Source: Paenibacillus sp. BK033 (GTDB taxonomy: Bacteria > Bacillota > Bacilli > Paenibacillales > Paenibacillaceae). Taken from it: a stretch of 64,000 nt of DNA. Shown here one piece after another: positions 9,286 through 17,654 of this stretch. A program made the translations under genes and the position numbers. The notes below the pieces were generated by a model. That model ran no database searches. It worked only from the letters and a program-made list of their open reading frames with translations, and was not told the DNA's origin. Location: positions 512,393 through 576,392 of the forward strand of contig NZ_SLVP01000003.1 in NCBI RefSeq assembly GCF_004345425.1, in the 5' to 3' direction. The first letter of the stretch is position 1, and every line of letters begins with the position of its first letter.

Positions 9286-9447
9286 TTTCTAAATAATGGG
9301 ATAATATTCCGCTGTTAGACTAGCTATGAAATCGAAATAGTTCCGACGCGGCTTGACGGGGGGAAAAATCAAGGCCATTCATACATACCGGCGTAGTGCC
9401 GTCGGACCTAGCAATTATTCGAAAATAAGAAAGGTGACGAACTTCAA

Positions 9448-10779
9448 ATGAAAAAAGCAGTAGTCATTTCCGTGCTCGCTACAGCAATTGGAGCAGCAGC
9501 TGTTACACCCGTAATGGCGCAATCGGCCGTACAAACGGCACAAGCGGTTCAAATCGGTTCCATTACCGTTTCCATCAACGGCAACTCTGTCGCAATCCGC
9601 ACGATTGACGCGCAAGGCGTAACGCTCGCATCCGTTCGCGACCTGGCGAAAGCTCTTGAAGCTTCCCTGAATGTTTCGGGCAGCACAATTACCGTTCAAT
9701 TGAACCACAATGTCGTTAAGCTGAGCGATGCCGTGACTGTAAACGGCACAGCATTCGTTGAACCGGTAAGCTTCCTTGGCAAACTGGGCGCAGGCTACTC
9801 CAACGGCAACATCACTTCGATCAAATTCCTCGAGAATGTCGATCAAGTGACTTGGGTAAACGCTTCGAAGCTGATCGCGTCGATCACTGGCGAGAACGGC
9901 CGCGAGGATTATCTGGTTGACGCTGCGACAGGCAAAAATGAACTGCTGCTTACTTCGTCCGATACCTCCGAGCTGATCGTGTCCCCGGACGGTTCGAAAG
10001 CCGCTTATTCCGAAGAAGACGGTACGGTTAACGTCATTGATTTGAGCACGAAACAATCGACAAAAGTAAGCACGGATACTTCGATCAAAAACGAAATGGT
10101 ATTCTCGGCTGACGGCAGCTCGATCTTCTTCTTCCAAGGCGACAAAAACTCCGTTATCTGCAAGCTCAGCCTGGCTGACGGCAGCGTAACAAAAATTCTG
10201 GAAGACAAAGTCGACTACAAAGCTAACCTTACGGTATCCGCTGACGGCACTAAAGTGGCTTACTTCCAAATCAAACAGCCTGTTGTTAAAAACGACGCCA
10301 CGGACGTAAGCAAGGATGACGTCACGATCGACCCAACAGGTACGGAAACGCAAGCTTTCTTCTACGACTCGGCTAAAGGCGACAATAAACCGGTTCAGCT
10401 GACGAAGGATGCAAGCGACAAGGCGTTCCTGGAACTGTCCGCTGACGGCTCCAAGGTTTACTACGTAAGCATCGGCGAGGATAACGTTGGCAGCGTTGCC
10501 TCGGTAAACACGGCTTCTCTTGAAGCGGCAAACGTCTACAACGCAGAAGACGTGTACCAATTGAACCAAGCTGACGGCAAATTGATCGTCTTGACTGCAA
10601 AAGGCGATGCAAACAGCATCAGCGCCATCGATCCTGCAACTGGGACGGCAAGCAAGCTGTACGGCGTATCGGATGCGGTATCCGAGCTGATCGTATCGGG
10701 CAAAGGCGATATCGCCGCAATCAGCAACGACCAGCTGGCTGTTCCGGTTAACGGCAATTTCACAACGATTACCCGCTAA
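9448..10779 (+). CDS. Secreted protein with CuAO-like N-terminal domain and beta-propeller
   Basis: A 443-residue exported protein with a signal peptide (charged start, Ala-rich core, likely cut after VMA near residue 24) and no lipobox. Residues about 35-115 (VSINGNSVAIRTIDAQG, VTLASVRDLAKALEA) resemble the copper amine oxidase-like N-terminal domain that Firmicutes use as a non-catalytic surface module. From about 130 onward there are repeated blades with SPDGSKAAY, SADGSSIFF, SADGTKVAY and SADGSKVYY, a TolB/WD40-like propeller signature. It lies 73 bases before pstS on the same strand behind a possible Pho box, so a role in phosphate starvation is possible but unproven. Confidence 0.7.
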   Translation: MKKAVVISVLATAIGAAAVTPVMAQSAVQTAQAVQIGSITVSINGNSVAIRTIDAQGVTLASVRDLAKALEASLNVSGSTITVQLNHNVVKLSDAVTVNGTAFVEPVSFLGKLGAGYSNGNITSIKFLENVDQVTWVNASKLIASITGENGREDYLVDAATGKNELLLTSSDTSELIVSPDGSKAAYSEEDGTVNVIDLSTKQSTKVSTDTSIKNEMVFSADGSSIFFFQGDKNSVICKLSLADGSVTKILEDKVDYKANLTVSADGTKVAYFQIKQPVVKNDATDVSKDDVTIDPTGTETQAFFYDSAKGDNKPVQLTKDASDKAFLELSADGSKVYYVSIGEDNVGSVASVNTASLEAANVYNAEDVYQLNQADGKLIVLTAKGDANSISAIDPATGTASKLYGVSDAVSELIVSGKGDIAAISNDQLAVPVNGNFTTITR

Positions 10780-10852
10780 TCGATCCACAAGCACAACTAT
10801 TTTAGCTAATGCATACGAAGCGTGAAGGCTTCACATTCATTTAGGAGGAATA

Positions 10853-11725
10853 ATGAAAATGAAACTGAAATGGCTTAAAGCGGCTACGGTAGCCGCTCTT
10901 ATCGCAACCATCGGCTTTGGCTCCGTTCAAGCCCCTACCAAGACGGAAGCAGCTAGCAAGCTGTCCGGCAAAATCGTCATCAATGGCTCTTCCGCTCTTC
11001 TCCCGCTTACTCTTCAAGCGGCTAACGAATTCAAAAAACTGAATCCGAAGGTTAAAATCTCCGCTTCGGCAGCCGGTTCCATCACGGGTCCTCAATCCGT
11101 GCGCAAAGGCATCGCCGATATCGGCGCGGTTGACTGGGATGCTACAAAAGCGGTTCCCGGCTTCGAAGCTTTTACGGGCCAAGTCGCTAACAAAGTAGCG
11201 GTTACTCCATTCGCTGCCGTAGTAAACAAAAGCGTTACGGCAACCAACCTGACTACAAAACAGCTGCAAGACATTTTCTCCGGCAAAGTAACGAACTGGA
11301 AAGAAGTTGGCGGCAAAGATGCGGATATCATCGTCGTTAACCGCGCATTTGGTTCCGGCACCCGCGTTAACTTCCAACAAAAAGCGCTGAACGGTACGGA
11401 CTTCATGACAAAAGGCTCCAACTACAAAGAAGTTAAAACAAGCGGCGACATGAAAACAGCCGTTGAGTCGACTCCTGGCGCTATCGGTTACCTCGACTTC
11501 GCTTACATCACGACAAAAATGACCGGCGTAAGCATCAACGGTGTTGCTCCTACTGTAGACAACGTGATCAACGGCAAATACAAAGTTTGGGGCTATGGCT
11601 ACTACATGACGAAAGGCCAACCTACAGGCGTTGTTAAAGAATTCATCAAATACGTGCAAAGCGCCAAGTTCCAAAACGGTTCGCTGAAAAAGCTGAAATT
11701 CATCCCGCTTTCCGCAATGAAATAA
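10853..11725 (+). CDS. pstS: Phosphate ABC transporter substrate-binding protein PstS
   Basis: Extracytoplasmic phosphate receptor of 290 residues. The N-terminus is a signal peptide (KMKLKWLKAATVAALIATI, likely cut near TEAAS, residue 34). The mature part begins GKIVINGSSALLPL and carries the phosphate-contact regions SAAGSITG and RAFGSGTR. Unlike most Gram-positive PstS proteins, no lipobox cysteine is present. It would therefore be released or held by protein contacts (inference). TAGGAGGAATA precedes the ATG. Followed by pstC and pstA on the same strand. Confidence 0.92.
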   Translation: MKMKLKWLKAATVAALIATIGFGSVQAPTKTEAASKLSGKIVINGSSALLPLTLQAANEFKKLNPKVKISASAAGSITGPQSVRKGIADIGAVDWDATKAVPGFEAFTGQVANKVAVTPFAAVVNKSVTATNLTTKQLQDIFSGKVTNWKEVGGKDADIIVVNRAFGSGTRVNFQQKALNGTDFMTKGSNYKEVKTSGDMKTAVESTPGAIGYLDFAYITTKMTGVSINGVAPTVDNVINGKYKVWGYGYYMTKGQPTGVVKEFIKYVQSAKFQNGSLKKLKFIPLSAMK

Positions 11726-11812
11726 TCCTAGTCAATCGAATATAGGTAACGGCGGCCGTCTTTCGCGAAGCGACAGGCGGCTGCTTGCTACCGAAGGAGC
11801 CGATCAATCACT

Positions 11813-12763
11813 ATGTTAGATACTTCATCCACTGCGGGCCAGATCGATCTGGGCGGCAGTCTTTTGACGGGAAGCGGCAAGCCGTTTGACCGCAGGAAAC
11901 GCCTGTTTGTGATGAACCGCCTGTTCCGTTACGTTTGTATTGCCTGCGCCGGTTTTGTGTGTCTGATCCTTTTCCTTATCCTTGCGCTTATGTTCCGCAC
12001 CGGCGTATTGACCTTTGGCGACGTATCCTTCTCCGAATTTTTCCTGTCCACGGAATGGAGTCCGGAGACCGAGCAATACGGCGGATTGTTATTCATTTTC
12101 GGCACGTTTGCCCTTACTTTGCTGACTTTGATCATTTCCGTTCCGCTCTCGCTCCTGATCGCGGTCTTTCTGTCGACCTTCGTACCGGCATGGCTGAAAA
12201 ATACGCTTCGTCCGGTCATGGACCTGCTCGTCGGCATTCCGTCGGTTGTTTACGGTTATCTGGGTCTCACTGTTCTTATTCCCCTAATCCGGGACGTTAC
12301 CGGTACGGGCATGGGCGACGGCTTGCTTGCCGCGTCTCTCGTATTGACCATCATGGTCCTGCCGACGATCAGCAGGATCAGCGATGACTCCATTACCGCC
12401 GTACCGAAGAAATACAGCGATGCGTCCTATGCTCTTGGCGCTACCCGTTTCCAAACGGTCGTAAAGGTGCTTATTCCTTCCGCACGCAGCGGTATCCTGT
12501 ATGCCGTTATTCTTGGCATGGCCCGCGCAATCGGCGAAACTATGGCGGTTGTTATGGTTATCGGCAATACCCCGCAAATCGCGGACAGCCTGCTTAAGCC
12601 TACCTCGGTATTAACGAGTAATATCGTTATGCAGATTGCCAACGTTCCGTTCGACTCCACTTGGAACTATGCGCTGTATCTGATGGGCTTCCTGCTGCTT
12701 GCCATCTCGCTTCTGATGATCGTAGGCGTACGCTGGCTGCAACGGAGAGGAGTACAATCATGA
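11813..12763 (+). CDS. pstC: Phosphate ABC transporter permease PstC
   Basis: Inner-membrane subunit of the high-affinity phosphate importer, 316 residues with six predicted helices. A hydrophilic extension of about 30 residues precedes the first helix. The EAA-type loop that contacts the ATPase is visible around SYALGATRFQTVVKVLIPSA, followed by ARAIGETMAV. The stop overlaps the pstA start as ATGA, so the two are translationally coupled. Confidence 0.93.
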   Translation: MLDTSSTAGQIDLGGSLLTGSGKPFDRRKRLFVMNRLFRYVCIACAGFVCLILFLILALMFRTGVLTFGDVSFSEFFLSTEWSPETEQYGGLLFIFGTFALTLLTLIISVPLSLLIAVFLSTFVPAWLKNTLRPVMDLLVGIPSVVYGYLGLTVLIPLIRDVTGTGMGDGLLAASLVLTIMVLPTISRISDDSITAVPKKYSDASYALGATRFQTVVKVLIPSARSGILYAVILGMARAIGETMAVVMVIGNTPQIADSLLKPTSVLTSNIVMQIANVPFDSTWNYALYLMGFLLLAISLLMIVGVRWLQRRGVQS

Positions 12764-13665
12764 GCAACGTAAACACCGCAGTAAACGCAACGAATCCTTT
12801 CCGCGGCAAAAGAGGAATCAACAGCTTTAATAACCGTCTGTTTACGATTCTGGTCTGGACCGTTGGCATCGCCATCGTTCTCTTTATTCTCGGCCTCCTG
12901 TTCCTCATACTGAAGGACGGCCTGCCGAAGCTCTCCTGGAACTTCCTGTTCGGCCTGCCAAGCGAGATTGAAGAAGGCGGCGGTATCGGCCCTGCTCTTC
13001 TGAACTCCTTCTATATCCTGTTCCTGTCGCTTGTGATCGCTATTCCGCTGGGGATGGCGGCAGGCATTTATCTCGCCGAATTTGCGCCGGATAACAAGCT
13101 GATCTCGTTTGTGAGGATTTGCGTAGAGGGTCTCGCTTCCGTCCCTTCAATCATCTTCGGATTGTTTGGCATCGCCCTGTTCGTGGAAATGTTCCAGCTT
13201 GGCCTGACGATTCTCGGCGGTGCTGTCAGCCTGGCGTTCTTGAACCTGCCGGTTCTGACCCGCGTAACGGAGGAGTCCATCCGTGCCGTGCCGAAGGAAC
13301 TGAAAAATGCTTCCTTTGCGCTGGGGGCTACACATTTACAGACGATCGTTCGCGTCTTGATCCCTGCGGCCATGAACGGAATTATTACCGGGATCTGTCT
13401 TGTCGCTGGCCGCGCATTCGGTGAAAGCGCCGTTATTATCCTGACGGCCGGCGTTACGACCTCCGGCGAAATGTGGGATTTCAGCCTCTTCTCGCCGGGC
13501 GAGACGCTTGCCGTTCACCTGTGGTATGTCCAGTCCGAGGCTATCGTTCCGGACGCCCAGGATATCGCCCAGAAGTCGGCGGCGGTACTCGTGTTCTTCG
13601 TTCTGCTCATCAACCTGGTGTTCCGTATTCCTCTTTGGATGAATTCTCGTAAGATGCAGAGGTAA
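12760..13665 (+). CDS. pstA: Phosphate ABC transporter permease PstA
   Basis: Second membrane subunit of the Pst importer, 301 residues and six predicted helices. The EAA loop reads SFALGATHLQTIVRVLIPAA and is followed by GRAFGESAVIILTAG. The ATG at 12760 overlaps the pstC stop and has GGAGAGGAG about 8 bases upstream; longer in-frame starts lie inside pstC. A pstB ATPase gene would be expected next, but none follows. A hairpin-rich non-coding stretch and a convergent Fe-S gene come instead. Confidence 0.93.
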   Translation: MSNVNTAVNATNPFRGKRGINSFNNRLFTILVWTVGIAIVLFILGLLFLILKDGLPKLSWNFLFGLPSEIEEGGGIGPALLNSFYILFLSLVIAIPLGMAAGIYLAEFAPDNKLISFVRICVEGLASVPSIIFGLFGIALFVEMFQLGLTILGGAVSLAFLNLPVLTRVTEESIRAVPKELKNASFALGATHLQTIVRVLIPAAMNGIITGICLVAGRAFGESAVIILTAGVTTSGEMWDFSLFSPGETLAVHLWYVQSEAIVPDAQDIAQKSAAVLVFFVLLINLVFRIPLWMNSRKMQR

Positions 13666-13681
13666 GCGGAGGTCACTACCT

Positions 13682-13788
13682 AAGTAAATGCTCCTTCGAC
13701 CGCTGTTGCTCGCGATTTCTTTGATTATATTTTAAGGTAGGAATCCCCGAGCAAAGGCGGGCACTTCGTTTCTCAAGAGCATTCACTT
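13682..13788. repeat. Nested inverted repeat downstream of pstA
   Basis: Outer arms AAGTAAATGCTC (13682-13693) and GAGCATTCACTT (13777-13788) pair with one bulge or mismatch. Inner arms TTGCTCG (13706-13712) and CGAGCAA (13748-13754) are perfect. No open frame of note lies between them. Confidence 0.6.
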
Positions 13789-13824
13789 CCTCCGTTCCTC
13801 GGCCGACTTCTTTTTTTTAACAAA

Positions 13825-13856
13825 AAACCGGCGTCCGCTAAATGGGACGCCGGTTT
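13825..13856 (-). terminator. Hairpin with T-rich flank, pstA-erpA intergenic
   Basis: AAACCGGCGTCC (13825-13836) pairs with GGACGCCGGTTT (13845-13856). The T-rich tail is best on the minus strand (TTTTTTGTTAAAAAAAAG-like flank). It probably acts in both directions. Confidence 0.6.
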
Positions 13857-13865
13857 GGTTTAGGC

Positions 13866-13893
13866 TAGACAGGTTGTGTTAGCAACCTGTCTA
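13866..13893. repeat. Perfect 11-bp inverted repeat
   Basis: TAGACAGGTTG (13866-13876) and CAACCTGTCTA (13883-13893) are separated by six bases, with no T run. It is one of several hairpins in this gap. Confidence 0.6.
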
Positions 13894-13933
13894 ATTGGTC
13901 ACAAAAGGCTGGCTGAGCCTGGCCTTTTGCGAA

Positions 13934-14118
13934 CGCTTTTGTTTGGGTGCTGTGCGCCGTACAGGCGGAGCAAAAGAATGTTCTGGAGAAACGGAGTGCT
14001 CGCTTTTGTTCCCGGAATCGTACCTTGTACGGTTCATTCATAGATTCCGGGAACAATGGCGATTGGAAGAACATTCTTTTGCGGAGCCTGCATACTGGCG
14101 AATCCCCAACAAAAAAGC
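13934..14118. repeat. Long imperfect nested inverted repeat (about 185 bp) between pstA and erpA
   Basis: Three arm pairs are nested in order: GCTTTTGTTTGGG-like (13935-13947) with its near complement (14104-14118), a perfect 15-mer GCAAAAGAATGTTCT (13970-13984) with 14068-14082, and a perfect 14-mer TTGTTCCCGGAATC (14006-14019) with 14043-14056. The whole could fold into one long hairpin, or be a MITE-like element without a transposase. Confidence 0.65.
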
Positions 14119-14138
14119 TGAGCACAGGCGTGCTCAGC
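14117..14138 (-). terminator. Terminator of the A-type Fe-S carrier gene
   Basis: Perfect 9-bp stem GCTGAGCAC / GTGCTCAGC (14117-14125 and 14130-14138), followed on the minus strand by six T. It lies six bases beyond the stop. Confidence 0.85.
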
Positions 14139-14144
14139 CCAATA

Positions 14145-14501
14145 TCAGCAGTCGCTATCCGGCTTGCCAGCCGCCGCAGCGGTACGGAAGCTCGAGCCGC
14201 AGCCGCAAGTAGCGGTTGCGTTCGGGTTCTCGATCGTAAAGCCGCCGCCCATGGCCGACTCTTTCCAATCGATGATAAGACCGTATAGGTACTTCAAGCT
14301 TTCGTCGTCTACGACCACTTTCAGGTCCGCGACTTCCATCGACTTGTCGTTCTCGTTCTCTTCATCGTCGAAGCCCATGCCGTAGGAGAAGCCCGTGCAG
14401 CCGCCTTCCTTCACGCCAATGCGCAGGAACAGCCCGGGAGTGCCTTCCTCCTCAAGCATTTCTTTAATTTTGTCAGATGCCGATTCACTAATCGTGATCA
14501 T
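14145..14501 (-). CDS. erpA: A-type iron-sulfur carrier/insertion protein (ErpA/IscA/HesB family)
   Basis: Carrier that receives Fe-S clusters from the assembly scaffold and delivers them to apoproteins, 118 residues. The three cluster-ligating cysteines are present in EGGCTGFSYG (Cys about 35) and TCGCGSSF (about 98-100). A short Ala-rich tail extends past the usual end. It lies head-to-head with mqnE (radical SAM, a 4Fe-4S enzyme) and close to YuzB- and NifU-like genes, as in the yutM-yutI neighbourhood of Bacillus. Which A-type subgroup it belongs to cannot be decided by eye. Confidence 0.88.
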   Translation of the reverse strand: MITISESASDKIKEMLEEEGTPGLFLRIGVKEGGCTGFSYGMGFDDEENENDKSMEVADLKVVVDDESLKYLYGLIIDWKESAMGGGFTIENPNATATCGCGSSFRTAAAAGKPDSDC

Positions 14502-14624
14502 GCTTCTTCCCTCCTCTATATAAATAAAAATAAATGTACCGTTATAGTTACAGTATACTCCTCTTCCTCCGCTTCCTCAAGAGATGAGAGCCTTCCTATT
14601 GGAACGAGTTGAAGACTTTAGGTG

Positions 14625-14653
14625 TTGCCGCCTTTTGCGTACGGGTTTATAAT
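14625..14653 (+). promoter_or_regulatory. Predicted sigma-A promoter of mqnE
   Basis: TTGCCG (14625-14630), a 17-base spacer and TATAAT (14648-14653). It leaves a leader of about 140 bases before the ATG, in which I recognise no riboswitch. Confidence 0.55.
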
Positions 14654-14798
14654 AATGGAAGCTTTCTTAATCGGATGAGCAAGTTATTTTTTTCACAAAG
14701 GCATAGCCTGAATTTATTCCACTCTTCCTTGAACGGTAAATGGCAGCATGCCGCAGCACCACACCTAACTAACTTTTGAGAAAAAGGAGGTTGCCAAG

Positions 14799-15902
14799 AT
14801 GAACATCGCCATTCCATCTGATAATAAGCAAATGCAGTCGATTATCGACAAAGTCCGAAACGGGGAACGCCTTACGCTTGAAGACGGTGTATTCCTGTAT
14901 CAATCGGATGATCTGCTTACGATTGGGCAACTAGCTAATGAAGTTAACCTTCGCAAGAACGGGAAAAAAGTTTATTTTATCGAAAACATGAGCTTGTACT
15001 TTACGAACGTCTGCGAAGCGCATTGCGCATTCTGCAATTTCCGCAAAGACGAAGGCGCTCCGGGCGCTTACACCTTATCCGGTCAAGAAATGATTGAATA
15101 CGTAGAGCAGCACTTCCATCCCGGTGTACGAGAATTCCATATTGTAGGCGGGCATAACCCGCATGTTCCGTTCCAATATTACGTCGATTCCCTGAAGGCC
15201 TTAAACGAGCGCTTCCCCGAAGTAACGCTTAAAGCCTACACAGCTGCGGAAATCGACTTTTTCTCGCGTATTAGCGGCTTAAGCTACAAGGAAGTACTGC
15301 AAGAGCTTATGAAGGTCGGCCTCAAATCGCTGACCGGCGGGGGCGCAGAAATATTATCCGATCATTACCGCAAAAAAATGCGCGTCGATAAAGCCGACGT
15401 CAGCCAATATTTAGAGGTGCACCGCACCGCTCATAATCTTGGCATGCGCACGCATACGACCATGCTGTACGGCTCGATCGAATCGCATGAGGACCGCATC
15501 CGTCACATGATACAGATCCGCGAGCTTCAAGACGAAACGAACGGATTCCAGGTATTCATTCCTTTGTCGATGCAGCCGATTAATCCGAAAGCAGGCATCC
15601 GACGCCGCAACTCGGCCTTCGAGGATTTGAAGACGATCGCGATCAGCCGCCTGATGCTGGACAACATTCAGCATATTAAAGCTTACTTCATCAACATCGG
15701 CACGCAGCTGACGCAGGTCGCGCTGACGATGGGCGCATCCGACGCTCACGGCACCATTGTAAAAGAAAAAATCAGCCATGCGGCGGGCGCTCTTACGCCG
15801 GAAGGCATTACGCGCGAGGACCTCTTATGGCTCATTAAAGGAGCCGGACGTATCCCAGTGGAGAGAGATACGTTCTATAACGAAATTAAAGTATATGAGT
15901 AA
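14799..15902 (+). CDS. mqnE: Aminofutalosine synthase MqnE (radical SAM)
   Basis: Second step of the futalosine menaquinone pathway: joins the MqnA product to the adenosyl moiety of SAM to give aminofutalosine. The 367-residue protein carries the radical SAM motif CX3CX2C in NVCEAHCAFCNF (about 70-77), then GGHNPHVPFQYYVD, which separates MqnE from its homologue MqnC. The TIM-barrel body ends with GITREDLLWLIKGAGRIPVERDTFY. AAAAAGGAGG precedes the ATG. Presence of this gene argues for futalosine-type rather than MenFDHCEB-type menaquinone synthesis in this organism. Confidence 0.92.
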   Translation: MNIAIPSDNKQMQSIIDKVRNGERLTLEDGVFLYQSDDLLTIGQLANEVNLRKNGKKVYFIENMSLYFTNVCEAHCAFCNFRKDEGAPGAYTLSGQEMIEYVEQHFHPGVREFHIVGGHNPHVPFQYYVDSLKALNERFPEVTLKAYTAAEIDFFSRISGLSYKEVLQELMKVGLKSLTGGGAEILSDHYRKKMRVDKADVSQYLEVHRTAHNLGMRTHTTMLYGSIESHEDRIRHMIQIRELQDETNGFQVFIPLSMQPINPKAGIRRRNSAFEDLKTIAISRLMLDNIQHIKAYFINIGTQLTQVALTMGASDAHGTIVKEKISHAAGALTPEGITREDLLWLIKGAGRIPVERDTFYNEIKVYE

Positions 15903-15972
15903 TCACGCGGCTAGACGCACATATTAGGCACACACAAGTCATTCATCATTTTGGAGTTGGGTAGGGAATCAT

Positions 15973-17040
15973 ATGAGAAAATTTGTTATTTTGGGCGGCG
16001 GTTACGGCGGCCAGGCTATCGCGGCGGACGTGATCGAGAAACAGCTGCCAATCGACGTGGAAGTCATCCTCGTAGACCGCATGCCTTATCAAGGCCTTAA
16101 AACAGAGTATTACGCGCTTGCGGCCGGAACGGTTTCGGATATGGAGATCCGCGTGAAATTCCCGCAGGATCCGCGTCTGACAACCCGATTTGGGGAAGTT
16201 GTAGATATTGACCTGGATAAAAAGCTTGTTTACCTGGAAGGTCAGGATCCAATCGATTACGAATGGCTCGTAATTGGACTTGGCTGTACGGATAATTACC
16301 ACGGCATCGAAGGCGCGGAAGAGTTCTCGACCAGCATCCAAACCCTTTCGAATGCGCGCAAAACTTACCAGCTGCTGAACGATGTGAAGCCTTATGGCCA
16401 AGTATCGATCATTGGCGGCGGTCTTAGCGGCGTAGAAGTGGCTGCGGAGCTGCGCGAAGCGCGATCCGACCTGAACATCCGCATCATTGACCGCGGACCA
16501 AGCGTCATGTCGGCCTTCCCTGGACCGCTGCAGAAGTTTGTGGCTTCCTGGTTCAGAGAGCATGAAGTGGAGATGCTCAGCCACATATCGTTATGCCGGC
16601 TTGAGCAAGGCGCTCTGCATGACTCGAACTCGAATCAAACGATTCTAACCGACGTTACGGTATGGACAGCCGGCATTCAGCCGATCGAAATCGTACAGCG
16701 CATGAATCTGCCGAAGGACAAACAAGGCCGGCTTATCATCAATGAATACCATCAGCTGCCGGACTATACCGATGTCTTTGTATGCGGCGACTGCGCATCG
16801 CTGCCGTTCTCCCCTAGCGGGCAAGCGGCCGGCGCGCAAGGCAAACAAATTGCGGAAGTTATTCATGCCATCTGGAACAACAAAACGCCTAAGCTTGGCA
16901 AACTCAAGCTGAAGGGCGTTATGGGTTCCCTTGGCAAGAAGAGCGGCTTTGGCCTCATGGGCAACACGCCTATGATGGGTAAAATTCCGCGCTTGATCAA
17001 GAGCGGCATACTCTGGAAATCGAAACGCCACTTCGGTTAA
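15973..17040 (+). CDS. NDH-2-like NAD(P)/FAD-dependent oxidoreductase (YutJ-like)
   Basis: Flavoprotein of the type II NADH dehydrogenase superfamily, 355 residues. The FAD-binding motif is at the extreme N-terminus (FVILGGGYGGQAIA), the NAD-binding motif in SIIGGGLSGVEVA (about 150), and the second FAD motif in TDVFVCGDCAS. No quinone-anchoring hydrophobic C-terminal helix is obvious. Its position between mqnE and YuzB/NifU-like genes mirrors the Bacillus yutJ context. Electron acceptor unknown. Its stop overlaps the convergent yuzB stop by four bases. Confidence 0.85.
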   Translation: MRKFVILGGGYGGQAIAADVIEKQLPIDVEVILVDRMPYQGLKTEYYALAAGTVSDMEIRVKFPQDPRLTTRFGEVVDIDLDKKLVYLEGQDPIDYEWLVIGLGCTDNYHGIEGAEEFSTSIQTLSNARKTYQLLNDVKPYGQVSIIGGGLSGVEVAAELREARSDLNIRIIDRGPSVMSAFPGPLQKFVASWFREHEVEMLSHISLCRLEQGALHDSNSNQTILTDVTVWTAGIQPIEIVQRMNLPKDKQGRLIINEYHQLPDYTDVFVCGDCASLPFSPSGQAAGAQGKQIAEVIHAIWNNKTPKLGKLKLKGVMGSLGKKSGFGLMGNTPMMGKIPRLIKSGILWKSKRHFG

Positions 17041-17285
17041 TTTTGCTTGGCGCTGATGGTTTCACGAATACGGCGGTCTAGGTCCTCTATGGATTCGGCA
17101 GCGATAATCCTGCCGTCAACTAACGCGAATGGCTTCAAATAACATTCTCCGCAGTTGCCGAGACAGCCGTATTCGACCACCTTCAGCCGTTCGTCTTGTT
17201 CAAGCTGCTTCATAATGCTTTCCGTTCCGTGATGCATGTTGCCGTTGCAGAACTCGATAAGCGGTTTTGACAATTTTTTGATCAC
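17037..17285 (-). CDS. yuzB: YuzB family protein (DUF1450/UPF0349)
   Basis: Small 82-residue cysteine protein. Cys13 and the cluster EYGCLGNCGECYLKPFALV (about 38-56) are the family signature and resemble a small redox or metal site. Function is not established. It lies between the NDH-2-like gene (convergent, 4-base overlap) and the divergent NifU-like gene, a linkage shared with Bacillus that suggests a role in Fe-S or redox chemistry (inference). Confidence 0.85.
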   Translation of the reverse strand: MIKKLSKPLIEFCNGNMHHGTESIMKQLEQDERLKVVEYGCLGNCGECYLKPFALVDGRIIAAESIEDLDRRIRETISAKQN

Positions 17286-17308
17286 CTGGCCTTAACGGTT
17301 GATATCCA

Positions 17309-17337
17309 TTTTCATTCCTCGCACTTTGTACTATAAT
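17309..17337 (+). promoter_or_regulatory. Predicted promoter of the NifU-like gene
   Basis: TTTTCA (17309-17314), a 17-base spacer and TATAAT (17332-17337). The transcript would start only about 15-20 bases before the ATG. Confidence 0.45.
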
Positions 17338-17360
17338 AGGGGAGAAAGGAGATGATTGCA

Positions 17361-17603
17361 ATGAGTCAAGCACAAGATACAATGTACGACGAAGTATTGG
17401 ACGTACTGGATAAATTGCGTCCGTTCCTGCAACGCGACGGCGGTGACGTTGAACTGGTAGACGTAGAGGACGGCATCGTTAAACTTCGTCTGATGGGTGC
17501 ATGCGGAAGCTGCCCAAGTTCGACAATTACACTGAAAGCCGGTATCGAGCGCGCGCTGCTCGAGGAAGTTGAAGGCGTACAGGAAGTTGTTCAGGTATTC
17601 TAA
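17361..17603 (+). CDS. NifU-like Fe-S scaffold protein (YutI-like)
   Basis: An 80-residue NifU C-terminal (Nfu) domain protein that holds and transfers a 4Fe-4S cluster. The body reads [15 protein letters not shown]...[11 protein letters not shown] with the CxxC ligand pair at about 55-58. AAAGGAG (17345-17351) is too close to the upstream in-frame ATG at 17352 and ideally spaced (9 bases) for the ATG at 17361, so the shorter start is chosen. Divergent from yuzB, with its own promoter and terminator. Confidence 0.92.
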   Translation: MSQAQDTMYDEVLDVLDKLRPFLQRDGGDVELVDVEDGIVKLRLMGACGSCPSSTITLKAGIERALLEEVEGVQEVVQVF

Positions 17604-17608
17604 AATGC

Positions 17609-17643
17609 AAGAGTCTTGCCCGCTTCAAGCTGGCAAGACTCTT
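17609..17643 (+). terminator. Terminator of the NifU-like gene
   Basis: Perfect 12-bp stem AAGAGTCTTGCC / GGCAAGACTCTT (17609-17620 and 17632-17643) ending in eight T, a few bases after the stop. Confidence 0.92.
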
Positions 17644-17654
17644 TTTTTTGTTCC

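Noticed and set aside
9415..10794. 459-codon minus-strand frame opposite the propeller gene
   Set aside because: Produced by the codon bias of the plus-strand gene; cysteine/arginine-rich with no domain. The plus strand has a signal peptide and blades.
13895..14212. Open frames across the pstA-erpA gap
   Set aside because: They run through the inverted repeats and into erpA antisense, with no ribosome site or family resemblance.
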